In this document: one piece after another, positions 43,282 to 52,794 of the stretch
Position numbering within the stretch: position 1 is the stretch's first letter
How the letters are laid out: every line of letters begins with the position of its first letter
Assembly (NCBI RefSeq): GCF_003627055.1
Contig: NZ_CP032624.1
Span: 2,294,001 to 2,358,000, forward strand
Source: Gryllotalpicola protaetiae
GTDB taxonomy: Bacteria; Actinomycetota; Actinomycetes; Actinomycetales; Microbacteriaceae
Reading direction: 5' to 3'
Length of the DNA: 64,000 nt
Made by a program: the position numbers and the translations under genes
The notes under the pieces: generated by a model
The model's input: only the letters and a program-made list of their open reading frames with translations
Told to the model about the DNA's origin: nothing
The model's database searches: none

Positions 43282-44454
43282 GTGACCTCAACACCCACCC
43301 TGCACGTCGCGCTGATCGGCACCGGCTTCATGGGAGCCGCCCACAGCCAGGCCTTCCGCGTCGCCCCGCGGTTCTTCGACCTGCCGTTCCACCCTGAGAT
43401 GACCGTGATCGTCGGGCGCGACGCCGCGAAGACCCAAGCCGCGGCCGAGAAGCTCGGCTGGGCCGAGGCATCGACCGACTGGCGCGAGGTCGTCGCGCGC
43501 GACGACGTCGACCTCGTCGACATCTGCTCGCCCGGCGACAGCCACGCAGAGATCGCGATCGCCGCACTTCAGGCGGGCAAACACGTGCTGTGCGAGAAGC
43601 CGCTCGCGAACACGGTCGAGGAGGCGAGGGCGATGGCGGATGCCGCGCGCGATGCCGCCGCCCGCGGCATCCGCTCGATGGTCGGCTTCTCATACCGCCG
43701 CGTGCCCGCGCTCACCTTCGCGCGCGAGCTCGTGCAGGCCGGCCGTATCGGCGAGGTGCGCCAGGCGCGCGCCGCGTACCTGCAGGACTGGCTCGTCGAC
43801 GAGAACGGCCCCATGACGTGGCGGCTCGACAAGAAGCTCGCCGGCTCGGGCTCGCTCGGCGACATCGGCGCGCACGCCGTCGACGCGGTGCAGTTCATCA
43901 CCGGGCAGAGCGTCGAGCAGGTCTCCGGCCATCTGCGCACCTTCGTCACCGAGCGGCCGCTGCTTGCCAGCGGAGTCGGGCTGTCGGGCACCGCCTCCGA
44001 CGAACGCGGCACCGTCACGGTCGACGACGCCGCCTGGTTCACCGGGCAGCTCTCGGGCGGCGCGGTCGCGAGCTTCGAGGCGACGCGCTACGCCACCGGC
44101 CGCAAGAACGGGCTCAAGATCGAGATCTTCGGCTCGCGCGGGGCGATCGTGTTCGACCTCGAGAAGATGAACGAGCTCGAGTTCTACGACGGCGCCGATG
44201 CCGCCGGCGAGCAGGGCTTCCGCCGCATCTTCGTCACCGAACCCGAGCACCCCTACGCCGCCGCATGGTGGCCGACGGGGCACGGCCTCGGGTACGAGCA
44301 TCCGTTCTCGCACCAGGTGCGTGACCTGATCTTCGACATCGCGGAAGAGCGCGCGCCGTCGCCGTCGTTCGACGACGGGCTGCAGGTGCAGCAGGTGCTG
44401 GACGCGGTCGAGCGGTCATCCGCCGACAGCGCCCGGTGGACCACCGTTTCCTAG
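43282..44454 (+). CDS. Gfo/Idh/MocA family oxidoreductase
   Basis: 390 aa from GTG 43282, AAGGAG 6 nt upstream. Dinucleotide loop [20 protein letters not shown] motif [13 protein letters not shown] and catalytic-domain motif [21 protein letters not shown] with the family His. Homologues include sugar 3-dehydrogenases and keto-sugar reductases. It starts the run Gfo / isomerase / ThuA / Gfo. In such clusters one Gfo enzyme often makes and another removes a keto group. Confidence 0.9.
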   Translation: MTSTPTLHVALIGTGFMGAAHSQAFRVAPRFFDLPFHPEMTVIVGRDAAKTQAAAEKLGWAEASTDWREVVARDDVDLVDICSPGDSHAEIAIAALQAGKHVLCEKPLANTVEEARAMADAARDAAARGIRSMVGFSYRRVPALTFARELVQAGRIGEVRQARAAYLQDWLVDENGPMTWRLDKKLAGSGSLGDIGAHAVDAVQFITGQSVEQVSGHLRTFVTERPLLASGVGLSGTASDERGTVTVDDAAWFTGQLSGGAVASFEATRYATGRKNGLKIEIFGSRGAIVFDLEKMNELEFYDGADAAGEQGFRRIFVTEPEHPYAAAWWPTGHGLGYEHPFSHQVRDLIFDIAEERAPSPSFDDGLQVQQVLDAVERSSADSARWTTVS

Positions 44455-44479
44455 CCCGAGCACTCGAAGGAGAGAAGCC

Positions 44480-45484
44480 ATGGCACGACCTGTCACCCTG
44501 TTCACCGGCCAGTGGGCCGACCTGCCGTTCGAGGAAGTCGCGCGGCTCGCGGGCGAGTGGGGCTACGACGGCCTGGAGATCGCCTCGTGGGGCGACCACC
44601 TCGACCCGAACCGCGCCGCCGTCGACGACGACTACGTCGCCGACCGGCTCGCGATCCTCGAGAAGAACGGCCTCAAGGTGTTCGCGATCTCGAACCACCT
44701 CAAGGGCCAGGCGGTCTGCGACGACCCGATCGACCAGCGCCACCGCGACATCCTGCCCGACTCGGTGTGGGGCGGCGGCGACCCCGAGGGCGTGCGCCAG
44801 CGCGCCGCCGAAGAGGTCAAGAACACCGCGCGGGCCGCGGCCCGCCTCGGCGCGAAGGTCGTCACCGGGTTCACCGGCTCGTCCATCTGGAAGTACGTCG
44901 CGATGTTCCCGCCGGCCTCGCAGGCCATGGTGGACGCCGGCTACCAGGACTTCGCCGACCGCTGGAACCCGATCATCGACGTGTTCGACGAGGTCGGCGT
45001 GAAGTTCGCGCTCGAGCCGCACCCGTCCGAGATCGCCTACGACTACTGGACCACCAAGGCGACCCTCGAGGCGATCGGCCACCGCGAGTCGTTCGGCCTC
45101 AACTGGGACCCGTCGCACATGGTCTGGCAGGACCTCGACCCCGTCGGGTTCCTGTGGGACTTCCAGGACCGCATCTACCACGTGCACTGCAAGGACACGA
45201 AGAAGCGCCTCAACGGCCGCAACGGCCGACTGTCCTCGCACCTCGCCTGGGCCGACCCGAGGCGCGGCTGGGACTTCATCAACACGGGCCATGGCGACGT
45301 GCCGTGGGAGGACGCCTTCCGCATGCTCAACGCCATCGGCTATGAGGGTCCGCTCTCGGTCGAGTGGGAGGACGCCGGCTTCGACCGGCTGAAGGGCGCC
45401 CCAGAGGCGCTCGCCTTCGTCCGCGAACATGCGATCGAGGCATCCGCCACCGCATTCGACGCTGCATTCAGCACCAAGAACTAA
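44480..45484 (+). CDS. Sugar phosphate isomerase/epimerase-fold protein
   Basis: 334 aa, AAGGAGAGAAGCC before ATG 44480. AP endonuclease 2/xylose-isomerase-like TIM barrel: start [20 protein letters not shown], metal-site regions [33 protein letters not shown] and [11 protein letters not shown]. Several proteins of this fold are beta-eliminases acting on 3-keto-glycosides. The neighbouring GMC and two Gfo-Idh genes make that a plausible role here. Confidence 0.9.
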   Translation: MARPVTLFTGQWADLPFEEVARLAGEWGYDGLEIASWGDHLDPNRAAVDDDYVADRLAILEKNGLKVFAISNHLKGQAVCDDPIDQRHRDILPDSVWGGGDPEGVRQRAAEEVKNTARAAARLGAKVVTGFTGSSIWKYVAMFPPASQAMVDAGYQDFADRWNPIIDVFDEVGVKFALEPHPSEIAYDYWTTKATLEAIGHRESFGLNWDPSHMVWQDLDPVGFLWDFQDRIYHVHCKDTKKRLNGRNGRLSSHLAWADPRRGWDFINTGHGDVPWEDAFRMLNAIGYEGPLSVEWEDAGFDRLKGAPEALAFVREHAIEASATAFDAAFSTKN

Positions 45485-45511
45485 GAACCAACAACTAAGG
45501 AATCAAGAGAT

Positions 45512-46228
45512 ATGACGCAGCGCAACGCGCTCATCGTCCGCGGCGGCTGGGACGGCCACGAGCCGGTCGAGACCACCGACTCGGTCATCCCGTTCCTCGA
45601 GGAGCACGGCTTCCGGGTGCGGGTCTCGGAGGGGACCAGGGTCTATACCGACTTCGACTACCTCGACACCGTCGACCTCATCGTGCAGATCAACACCATG
45701 AACTCGATCGAGAGGGGCGAGTTCGCCGGCCTCAGGCGCGCGGTGCTGAACGGCACGGGCCTCGCCGGCTGGCATGGCGGCATCGCCGACTCGTACCGCG
45801 ACAACGCCGACTACCTGCACATGATCGGCGGTCAGTTCGCCCACCATGCGGGCATCGCACCCGAGCTGCGCACCGGCGAGCAGTCGGACAACTACCTGCC
45901 GTACACCGTGAACATCACCGAGTACGGCAGGTCGCATCCCATCACTGCAGGGATCACCGACTTCGAGTTGCACACCGAGCAGTACTGGGTGCTGTCCGAC
46001 GAGTACAACGACGTGCTGGCCACGACGACGCAGGCGGTGCGGCCGTGGGATGCCTGGAATCGGCCCGTCACCGCGCCCGCGATCTGGACCCGCCAGTGGG
46101 GCAAAGGCCGCATCTTCGTCTCGGCCCCGGGGCACAAGCTCGAGATCGTCAACGACCCGAACGTGCGCACCATCATCGAGCGCGGGCTGCTGTGGGCGGC
46201 GCGCGGCTCTGAGGCGGTCGCAGCATGA
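45512..46228 (+). CDS. ThuA-family protein
   Basis: 238 aa, AAGGAA upstream of ATG 45512. ThuA fold resembling class I glutamine amidotransferases: ALIVRGGWDGHEPVETTD, LIVQINTMNSIERGEFAGL, GLAGWHGGIADSYRDN, GGQFAHHAG and IWTRQWGKGRIFVSAPGH. ThuA/ThuB in rhizobia take part in trehalose-type disaccharide 3-keto metabolism, which fits the oxidoreductases on both sides. The precise reaction is unknown. Ends in ATGA overlap with the second Gfo gene. Confidence 0.88.
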   Translation: MTQRNALIVRGGWDGHEPVETTDSVIPFLEEHGFRVRVSEGTRVYTDFDYLDTVDLIVQINTMNSIERGEFAGLRRAVLNGTGLAGWHGGIADSYRDNADYLHMIGGQFAHHAGIAPELRTGEQSDNYLPYTVNITEYGRSHPITAGITDFELHTEQYWVLSDEYNDVLATTTQAVRPWDAWNRPVTAPAIWTRQWGKGRIFVSAPGHKLEIVNDPNVRTIIERGLLWAARGSEAVAA

Positions 46229-47325
46229 GCGCGGATGCCTCGCCCGAGGTGCTGCGCGTCGGCGTGATCGGCGTCGGTGTGATCTCGAAGCAGTACTTCG
46301 ACAGCCTGCCGAAGCTGCCGAATCTTCGCCTCGTGGCTGTGGCCGACCTCAACGAGGCCCGGGCAGCAGAGGTCGCCGCCGAGCAGGGCGTCGTCTCGCG
46401 GACGGTCGACGAGCTGCTCGCCTCCGATGACATCGACGCGATCATCAACCTCACGATCCCGGCGGCGCACGTCGAGGTCGGCCTGCGCGCGCTCGCCGCG
46501 GGCAAGCACGTGTTCGCCGAGAAGCCGCTCGGGCTGTCGACGGCCGAGGCTGCGCCGCTGATCGCGGCACAGACGAACGGCCTGCGCGTCGGAAGCGCGC
46601 CGGACACCGTGCTCGGCACCGGCATCCAGACCGCGCGCAAAGTCGTCGACGACGGCACCATCGGCGAAGTGCTCGGCGCGTCGGTGCACTGGTCTGCGCC
46701 GGGGCATGAGCGCTGGCATCCGGCCCCTGCTTTCTATTACCAGCCGGGTGGCGGGCCGCTCTATGACATGGGGCCGTACTATCTGACCAGCCTCGTGCAC
46801 CTGCTCGGGCCGGTCGCGCGCGTCTCGGGCGTCGCGCGGCGGTCGGCGCGCGAGCGCACGATCGCCACCGGGCCGAACGCGGGCACCGTGTTGCCGGTGG
46901 ACGTCGACACGCACATCACGGCGCTGCTCGAGCATGCGTCGGGCGTCGCCTCGACCGTGACCGTGAGCTTCGAGGTGTGGGCGACGCGCTCGCCGCTGTT
47001 CGAGGTGTACGGCTCGCTCGGCACGCTCGCTGTGCCGGACCCGAACCGGTTCTCGGACGCCGTCGAGGTGTTCACGGCCGAGTCGGGCGAGTGGGCCGTC
47101 GTGCCGGAGTCGGCGGGCTATCGGGATGCCGGGCGCGGCTACGGCCTCGCCGATCTCGCCGCGTCGATCACCGCGGGCACCCCGCATCGGGCGTCGGGCG
47201 AGCTCGCGTTCCATGTGCTCGACATCATGGAGTCGATCCTCACGGCATCGTCTGAGGGGCGCGTCGTCGAGCTCTCGAGCACCGTCGAGCGCCCGGCGCC
47301 CGTGCCGCTGTCCGACACGCCGTAG
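46225..47325 (+). CDS. Gfo/Idh/MocA family oxidoreductase (ThuB-like position)
   Basis: 366 aa. Dinucleotide loop VGVIGVGVISKQYFDSL, EKP motif VFAEKPLGLSTAEA, catalytic domain GGGPLYDMGPYYLTSLVHLLG. It is coupled to the ThuA gene, as ThuB follows ThuA in rhizobia. It differs in length and motif from the Gfo protein at 43282, so the two are unlikely to be redundant. Confidence 0.9.
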   Translation: MSADASPEVLRVGVIGVGVISKQYFDSLPKLPNLRLVAVADLNEARAAEVAAEQGVVSRTVDELLASDDIDAIINLTIPAAHVEVGLRALAAGKHVFAEKPLGLSTAEAAPLIAAQTNGLRVGSAPDTVLGTGIQTARKVVDDGTIGEVLGASVHWSAPGHERWHPAPAFYYQPGGGPLYDMGPYYLTSLVHLLGPVARVSGVARRSARERTIATGPNAGTVLPVDVDTHITALLEHASGVASTVTVSFEVWATRSPLFEVYGSLGTLAVPDPNRFSDAVEVFTAESGEWAVVPESAGYRDAGRGYGLADLAASITAGTPHRASGELAFHVLDIMESILTASSEGRVVELSSTVERPAPVPLSDTP

Positions 47326-47347
47326 GCCGGGCCCTAGGATCGCGGAC

Positions 47348-48361
47348 ATGACCGATTCGAGCGAGCGCGCGACCCTGTCGCGCATCGCCGACGAGGCCGG
47401 GGTGTCGCTGTCGACGGTGTCGAAGGTCTTGAACGGGCGCACCGGGGTGTCGGACACGACCCGGGCCCAGATCGAGGGGTTGCTGCACGGGCACGGCTAC
47501 AACCGCCGCGGCACCGCGCAGTCGTCGTCGCTCATCGAGGTCGTGTTCGGGCAGCTCGGCACGGAGTGGACGCTCGAGATCATCCGCGGTGTTGAGCGCG
47601 TCGCGAAGGAGAACGGGCTGTCGGTCGTCGTCACTGAGAGCGGCGACCGGCATGCGCCCGCGCCCGACTGGATCGAGGGTGCCCTGGAGCGCCGGCCCGT
47701 CGGGGTGGTGCTCGTGCTGTCCGGGCTGCCCGAGGAGTCGCGGCGGCAGCTGCGCGTGCGGAACATCCCCTTCGTGATCATCGACCCGGCCGGCGACCCG
47801 CCGCCCGACGTGCCCGCGATCGGCGCCGCGAACTGGACGGGCGGCACGCTCGCCGCCCGTCACCTGCTGGAGCTCGGGCACCGGCGCGTCGCGGTCATCG
47901 CCGGGCCCGACGACATGCTGATGTCGCGCGCTCGGCTCTCGGGTTTCCGCTCTGCGCTGGATGCCGCCGGGGTGTCCGTGCCCGTCGAGTATCTGCGGGC
48001 CGGTGACTTCGACATTCAGAGCGGGCTCGCCGAGGGGCTCGCCCTGCTGTCGCTGCCCGAGCCGCCGACCGCGATCTTCGCCGAGAGCGACCTGCAGGCG
48101 CTCGGCGTGTACGAGGCCGCGCGTGAGAAAGGGATCGCGATCCCCGTCGAGCTCTCGGTGGTCGGATTCGACGACCTGCCCGTCGCGGCCTGGGTGGGCC
48201 CGCCGCTCACGACCGTTCGACAGCCGACGGCCGACATGGCCGAGCAGGCGACGCGGCTCGCGCTGCGGCTGCGCGAGCGCTCTGCGCAGGACCACCTGCG
48301 CATCGACCTCGCGACCCAGCTGGTCGTGCGGGGCTCGACGGCCGCGCCGCGGAATCCGTAA
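47348..48361 (+). CDS. LacI-family regulator (paralogue group with 42146 and 54396)
   Basis: 337 aa from ATG 47348. HTH TLSRIADEAGVSLSTVSKVL; sensor domain IPFVIIDPAGDPPPDVPAIG, ELGHRRVAVIAGPDDML, AIFAESDLQALGV. Very similar to the LacI protein at 42146 in both the HTH and the sugar pocket region, so the two probably recognise related operators and ligands. Last gene of the rightward run from 43282. Confidence 0.92.
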   Translation: MTDSSERATLSRIADEAGVSLSTVSKVLNGRTGVSDTTRAQIEGLLHGHGYNRRGTAQSSSLIEVVFGQLGTEWTLEIIRGVERVAKENGLSVVVTESGDRHAPAPDWIEGALERRPVGVVLVLSGLPEESRRQLRVRNIPFVIIDPAGDPPPDVPAIGAANWTGGTLAARHLLELGHRRVAVIAGPDDMLMSRARLSGFRSALDAAGVSVPVEYLRAGDFDIQSGLAEGLALLSLPEPPTAIFAESDLQALGVYEAAREKGIAIPVELSVVGFDDLPVAAWVGPPLTTVRQPTADMAEQATRLALRLRERSAQDHLRIDLATQLVVRGSTAAPRNP

Positions 48362-48448
48362 GTAGGCGTTCGCACGCGGCTCCGCACGCGCGCAAGGCTG
48401 TCGCCCGTTCGCTCGCGCGCATCTGCCTGGCGGAACCACTTCTTCGCG

Positions 48449-48524
48449 CGAGGGAACCGATGTTCCCTTCGGAAGTGCGGCGGAGAGAACAACAGCTCTC
48501 TCCGCCGCGCGAATGGTTCCCTCG
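48449..48524. terminator. Nested hairpins between convergent LacI and aldo-keto reductase genes
   Basis: Central perfect 12-bp stem GCGGCGGAGAGA (48477-48488) / TCTCTCCGCCGC (48497-48508), 8-nt loop. It is enclosed by inverted arms CGAGGGAACC (48449-48458) and GGTTCCCTCG (48515-48524). It lies between two genes pointing at each other, so a two-way terminator is likely. The nested design resembles the 66-bp repeats, though sequence similarity is weak. Confidence 0.6.
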
Positions 48525-48602
48525 TTCACGTGAACCCGAGAAAACGCGTGATCGTTTCGAGACGCAGCGCTGCCCGCTGCACCTCAACGATCGGAGGGCG
48601 GA

Positions 48603-49589
48603 TCAGTTCAGCCAGAGGGACGAGGGCGGGACCAGGGACTCCAGCTCGGGCCACAGCTCATCCGGCAGCTCGAGCGTGGCGAACCCGACCGTCTCGGCGA
48701 CACGCTCCGGGGACGAGACCCCCACGACCGTCGAGTCGACGAACGCTGCGCGCAGCGAGAACTGAAGAGCCGCCGCCGCGAGCGGCACCCCGTAGCGCTC
48801 GCACGCGGCCTGCATGGCCCGCGCGGCATCCGCAATGCGATCGTCGCGCTCGCCGTAGCCGTACTTCGACTGCGTGTCGGGGCCCTTCGCCAGCATCCCG
48901 CCGCCGTAGGGCGCCGCATTGATCACGCCGATGCCGCGCTCGTGCGCGCCCTCGAACAGGCGCTGCGCCGAGCGGTCGAGCAACGTGTAGCGGTTGTGGC
49001 TCAGCACGACGTCGAACGCCTCGGTGTCGAGGTACTGCTGCAGCAGGTCGACCGGGCCGCCGGCGACGCCGATGAAGTCGACCGCGCCGGCCTCCTTCAG
49101 CGCGACCAGAGCCTCGACCGCACCGCCGGGCGCGACCGCCTCGTCGAACGAGATGCGCTCGGGGTCGTGCAGGTGCAGCAGCGGCACCCGGTCGACGCCG
49201 AGCCGCTCGAGGCTCTCCTCGTACGACGCGCGCACGCGCGCCCCGTCGAAGGCGCCCGTCTCGGGGTCGGGGTCGACCTTGGTCGCGAGCACGATGTCGG
49301 CGGGCAGTCCGCTGCGCGCGGCGATCGCCGCGCCGATGCGGCGCTCGGCCGACCCATCCTCCCCGTATCCGTTCGACGTGTCGATGAAGCGGATCGGGCC
49401 GTCGAAGACCGCGTCGAGCGTCGAGGCGGCGCGCTCGTCGGACACGTCGTAGCCGTAGAGCCGCTTCATGCTGGCGAGCGGGCTGGTGCCGACGCACAGC
49501 GCCGTCACGTCGAGGCCGGTGGAGCCGAGCGGATGCCTGGGAAGAGCAGTATTTCCCTCGCGGTGCGATGCAGTGGGGTTCACGTTCAC
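48603..49589 (-). CDS. Aldo/keto reductase, L-fucose/aldose-dehydrogenase-like
   Basis: 328 aa from GTG 49589 (GTGA overlap with the epimerase stop); GTG 49583 is an alternative. The AKR catalytic tetrad is visible: Asp70 and Tyr75 in FIDTSNGYG, Lys104 in LATKVD and His141 in LHLHDPE. The YGYDVSDERA segment recalls the D-threo-aldose (L-fucose) 1-dehydrogenase branch, which oxidises free sugars to lactones. Last gene of the leftward fifth-importer operon. Confidence 0.87.
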   Translation of the reverse strand: MNVNPTASHREGNTALPRHPLGSTGLDVTALCVGTSPLASMKRLYGYDVSDERAASTLDAVFDGPIRFIDTSNGYGEDGSAERRIGAAIAARSGLPADIVLATKVDPDPETGAFDGARVRASYEESLERLGVDRVPLLHLHDPERISFDEAVAPGGAVEALVALKEAGAVDFIGVAGGPVDLLQQYLDTEAFDVVLSHNRYTLLDRSAQRLFEGAHERGIGVINAAPYGGGMLAKGPDTQSKYGYGERDDRIADAARAMQAACERYGVPLAAAALQFSLRAAFVDSTVVGVSSPERVAETVGFATLELPDELWPELESLVPPSSLWLN

Positions 49590-50677
49590 GAAGCTACCGC
49601 CGCGCCGACGGCGGCGGGAGCCCGGTCCGCGAAGGCCTGCCGCGCCGCGTGGTAGGCATCGACGACCCGCTCGAGCACCTCTTCCGTCGCCTCGTCGCCG
49701 TGGGCGGTCTCGGGGTGCGCGGCGCGCCACTCCAGCATCCGCCGCACGGCGCGCTCGAAGGTGAGCTTCGGGGCGAACCCGGGCACGAAGCGGCGGATCT
49801 TCGAGTTGTCGAACACGGCGGAGTGTCCGAGGTCGCCGACGAACTCGCCCGACCAGAACCATTCGGGCGCCACCACGGGGTAGAACTCGCTCGGCACGTG
49901 CACGAGCTTGGGCTCGACCCCCAGCGCGCGCGCGAACAGCGTGTGGATCTGGTCCCACGTGAGCACGTCGTCGCCGGTGATGTGGAACGTCTCGCCGATC
50001 GCGCGCTCGCTGCCGAGCAGGCCGACGAGGCCCTGCGCGAAGTCCTCGGCATGGGTGAGGGTCCACAGCGAGGTGCCGTCGCCGTGCACCGGCACCTCCT
50101 CGCCGCGGGCGATGCGGTCGATGACCGCCCAGCCGCCGGCGAGCGGCGGGTTGGCGTCGTCGTAGGTGTGCGACGGGCGGATCACGGTCACCGGGAAGCC
50201 CTGCTCGCGGTGGGCGCGGGCGAGGGCCTGCTCGGCGCGCCACTTCGCGGTCGCATACGGAAGGGGCGGATTGGGCGCCGTCGGGGTCGACTCGGTGATC
50301 GGAGTGATCAGCACGGGCTTCGCATAGATCGACCCCGAGCTGATGTGCACGTACTGCTTTGTACGGCCACCGAAGAGCGCGACCATGCGGGCCACGTCGT
50401 CCTCGTCGTACGAGAGGAAGTTGACGACCGCGTCGAAGGTGCGATCGCCGATGGCGGCGACGACCGAGGCGTCATCCGTCACATCGCCGGTCAGCCACTC
50501 GACCTCGTCGGGCAGCTCGCGCCCGGTGCGGTTCGCGCCGCGGTTGAGCACCGAGACATGGAATCCGTGCGCAACTGCGAGCCGTACGCTCGAGGCGCTG
50601 ATCGTGCCCGTGCCCCCGAGGAAGAGCACGTCCAATGGCGCGCCATCGTGTTCATGCATCCGCTCTGCCCCGCTCAT
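49586..50677 (-). CDS. NAD-dependent epimerase/dehydratase family protein
   Basis: 363-aa extended SDR. Rossmann loop VLFLGGTGTISASSV; the usual YxxxK catalytic pair is seen as YATAK in PLPYATAKWRAEQ; the Ser comes from HISSGSIY. Members act on nucleotide sugars or, in catabolic operons, on free sugar derivatives. ATG 50677 overlaps the tautomerase stop (ATGA). Confidence 0.88.
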   Translation of the reverse strand: MSGAERMHEHDGAPLDVLFLGGTGTISASSVRLAVAHGFHVSVLNRGANRTGRELPDEVEWLTGDVTDDASVVAAIGDRTFDAVVNFLSYDEDDVARMVALFGGRTKQYVHISSGSIYAKPVLITPITESTPTAPNPPLPYATAKWRAEQALARAHREQGFPVTVIRPSHTYDDANPPLAGGWAVIDRIARGEEVPVHGDGTSLWTLTHAEDFAQGLVGLLGSERAIGETFHITGDDVLTWDQIHTLFARALGVEPKLVHVPSEFYPVVAPEWFWSGEFVGDLGHSAVFDNSKIRRFVPGFAPKLTFERAVRRMLEWRAAHPETAHGDEATEEVLERVVDAYHAARQAFADRAPAAVGAAVAS

Positions 50678-51030
50678 CGTCCTGCGTACCAGTCTTCGAA
50701 GCCGTTCTCGACGAGCGCGATCTGCACGTCCTCTGGCCGCACGCCGAGCGGGGCGAGCTTCGCGACCACCGTCTCGAAGAACCGCCGCTTCACGGAGACC
50801 GGGTACATGTGCACCGCGGTCACCTGGATCAGCAGCAGGTTCTGCCGGTCGACGTCGTTGTAGCCCGGGTCGAACTTCAACTCGCCGGGGGCGTGCGGGC
50901 GGAACACCTGGAAGCGGTCGTCGGCCGGAATCCCGAGCGCCTCGATCTGCGCCTGGTGCACCGCCTCGCCGATGGCGTCACCGGTGCTGGCGTACAGCTC
51001 GGCGTCGAGGTCGACTTGGATGAGTGGCAT
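50674..51030 (-). CDS. Tautomerase-family protein
   Basis: 118 aa. After Met1 the protein begins with Pro2 (MPLIQVDLDAELY), the catalytic N-terminal proline of the tautomerase superfamily. The segments QVFRPHAPGELKFDPGYN and VQIALVENGFEDWYAGR match the Tautomerase_2 type. It probably tautomerises an enol/keto intermediate from the sugar oxidised by neighbouring enzymes. It follows the second permease after 28 bp. Confidence 0.85.
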   Translation of the reverse strand: MPLIQVDLDAELYASTGDAIGEAVHQAQIEALGIPADDRFQVFRPHAPGELKFDPGYNDVDRQNLLLIQVTAVHMYPVSVKRRFFETVVAKLAPLGVRPEDVQIALVENGFEDWYAGR

Positions 51031-51058
51031 GTGTGGTTCTACTTCCTATTGAGTTGCG

Positions 51059-51847
51059 TTACTTGATGGCGCCGGCCGAGAGGCCGCGCTCGAAGAGTCC
51101 CTGGAGGCACAGGTAGGCCACGATCTCCGGAATCGCCGTCAGCACGGCCGACGCCAGGATCTTCGTCTGGTCGTTGCTGAACTCCCCGACGAAGAACTGC
51201 GGGACGAGGGTGATGGTCTGCATGTCCTGCGACTGCAGGAAGACCAGCGGCATGAGGTAGTCGTTCCACGCCCCGATGAGCGTGAAGATGAGCACCGCCG
51301 CGGCGATCGGCCGCGTCAGCGGGATCACCAGGTAGAGGAACCCGCGCAGCGAGTTCGCGCCGTCGACGCGCGCCGCCTCGAACATCTCGTCGGGCAGGCC
51401 GTTGATGAAGTTGCGGGTGAGCAGCACGGCGAACGGCACCTGCAGCGCGGCGAGCGGCAGGATGACGGCCCAGTACGTGTCGAACAGGCCGACCGCCTGC
51501 GTCGTCGTGAACAGCGGTGTCAGCAGCACGACCTCGGGCAGCGTGAGGCACGCGAGCAGCAGCCAGAAGTACACCTCGCGGGCGCGGATGTGCAGCTTGG
51601 CGAACCCGTACGACGCGAGCATCGTGACGACATAGACGATCACGATCACGCCGGCCGCGATGATCGCGCTGTTCACGAAGAAGCGGAAGAAGCCCGGCAC
51701 CCGCAGCACGTCGCGGTAGTTGCCCCAGCCGTCGCCCTGGAACGATCCCTGCACCATCGCGACCAGGGGGAACAGGTAGGGCAGGACGAGCAGGGTGGCG
51801 ACGAGCTGAAGGATGCCTTTGCTCCACCATCTGCGGACCTCGAACAT
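51059..51847 (-). CDS. ABC transporter permease of the fifth importer (second subunit)
   Basis: 262 aa from ATG 51847, which shares one base with the partner permease's stop (TGATG). EAA loop MFEAARVDGANSLRGFLYL. Membrane segments begin near residue 10 (GILQLVATLLVLPYLFPLVA). The leftward operon continues into tautomerase, epimerase and aldo-keto reductase genes. Confidence 0.92.
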   Translation of the reverse strand: MFEVRRWWSKGILQLVATLLVLPYLFPLVAMVQGSFQGDGWGNYRDVLRVPGFFRFFVNSAIIAAGVIVIVYVVTMLASYGFAKLHIRAREVYFWLLLACLTLPEVVLLTPLFTTTQAVGLFDTYWAVILPLAALQVPFAVLLTRNFINGLPDEMFEAARVDGANSLRGFLYLVIPLTRPIAAAVLIFTLIGAWNDYLMPLVFLQSQDMQTITLVPQFFVGEFSNDQTKILASAVLTAIPEIVAYLCLQGLFERGLSAGAIK

Positions 51848-52794
51848 CAGCGCGCCTTCCTCTTGGTGGAGCGCTCCTCGCGACCGACGATCTGCAGGAT
51901 GATCGCCATCACGAGCGCGATCACGAGCAGCACGATCGAGAGCGCGGCGCCGTAGCCGACGTGCGCCAGCTGAATGGTCATCTGGTAGATGTACGTGCCG
52001 AGGAACTGGGTCGCGTTGTTGGGCCCTGCGATCGTGACGAGCCACGGCACGTCGAAGGTCTTGAGCGCGCCGATCGCGCCGAGGATCGCGAGGGCGACGG
52101 TCGTGCCGCGCAGACTCGGCCAGATGATGCTGACCAGGGTGCGCAGGTTGCCGGCGCCGTCGATGCGCGCCGCCTCGAGCAGCGACTGGTCGATCTGGCT
52201 CATCGCCGCGTAATAGAGCACGAAGGTGAGCCCGGTCCACTGCCAGATGGTGATCACCATGATCACGGGCAGGGCGGTGGATTCCTGGCCGATCCACGGC
52301 TGCGCGAGGAACCCCAGGCCGATGTGCTCGAGCACCCAGTTGAACTGGCCGTCGGCTGCGAAGATCTGCCGGAAGACCGGCGCCATGATCGCAGGCGCCA
52401 GCACAACCGGCACGAAGACGATCACCTTGTAGACCACGGCGAGGCGGATGCGCGAGTGCATGATCACCGCGAACACGACGCCGAGCACCGTCTGCACCAC
52501 GAAGGTCACGATGAAGAAGGCGACGGTGTGCCAGATCGCGCGCCAGAAGATCGGGTCCTGAGCGATGCGCGTGTAGTTCTCGAGTCCGACCGAGATCTTC
52601 TCGGGGCTCGCGCCGTCCCAGTTCAGGGTCGAGATGTAGCCCGTGTAGGCGATGCAGTAGTAGATCAGGCCGACCGAGAGGACGAGGGCGGGAATGATCC
52701 ACGGCAGGCCGGGCGCTTGCAGGCGGCGGCGGGCGCGGGGCCGGCTCGACGAGCCGACCCCGCGCTGCGTCAACCGTTCGGTTGAAACCGTCAT
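51847..52794 (-). CDS. ABC transporter permease of the fifth importer (first subunit)
   Basis: 315 aa. First segment LPWIIPALVLSVGLIYYCIA after a basic N-terminus. EAA loop LLEAARIDGAGNLRTLVSI. It overlaps the binding-protein stop (ATGA), which couples all three importer genes. No ATPase gene nearby. Confidence 0.92.
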   Translation of the reverse strand: MTVSTERLTQRGVGSSSRPRARRRLQAPGLPWIIPALVLSVGLIYYCIAYTGYISTLNWDGASPEKISVGLENYTRIAQDPIFWRAIWHTVAFFIVTFVVQTVLGVVFAVIMHSRIRLAVVYKVIVFVPVVLAPAIMAPVFRQIFAADGQFNWVLEHIGLGFLAQPWIGQESTALPVIMVITIWQWTGLTFVLYYAAMSQIDQSLLEAARIDGAGNLRTLVSIIWPSLRGTTVALAILGAIGALKTFDVPWLVTIAGPNNATQFLGTYIYQMTIQLAHVGYGAALSIVLLVIALVMAIILQIVGREERSTKRKAR

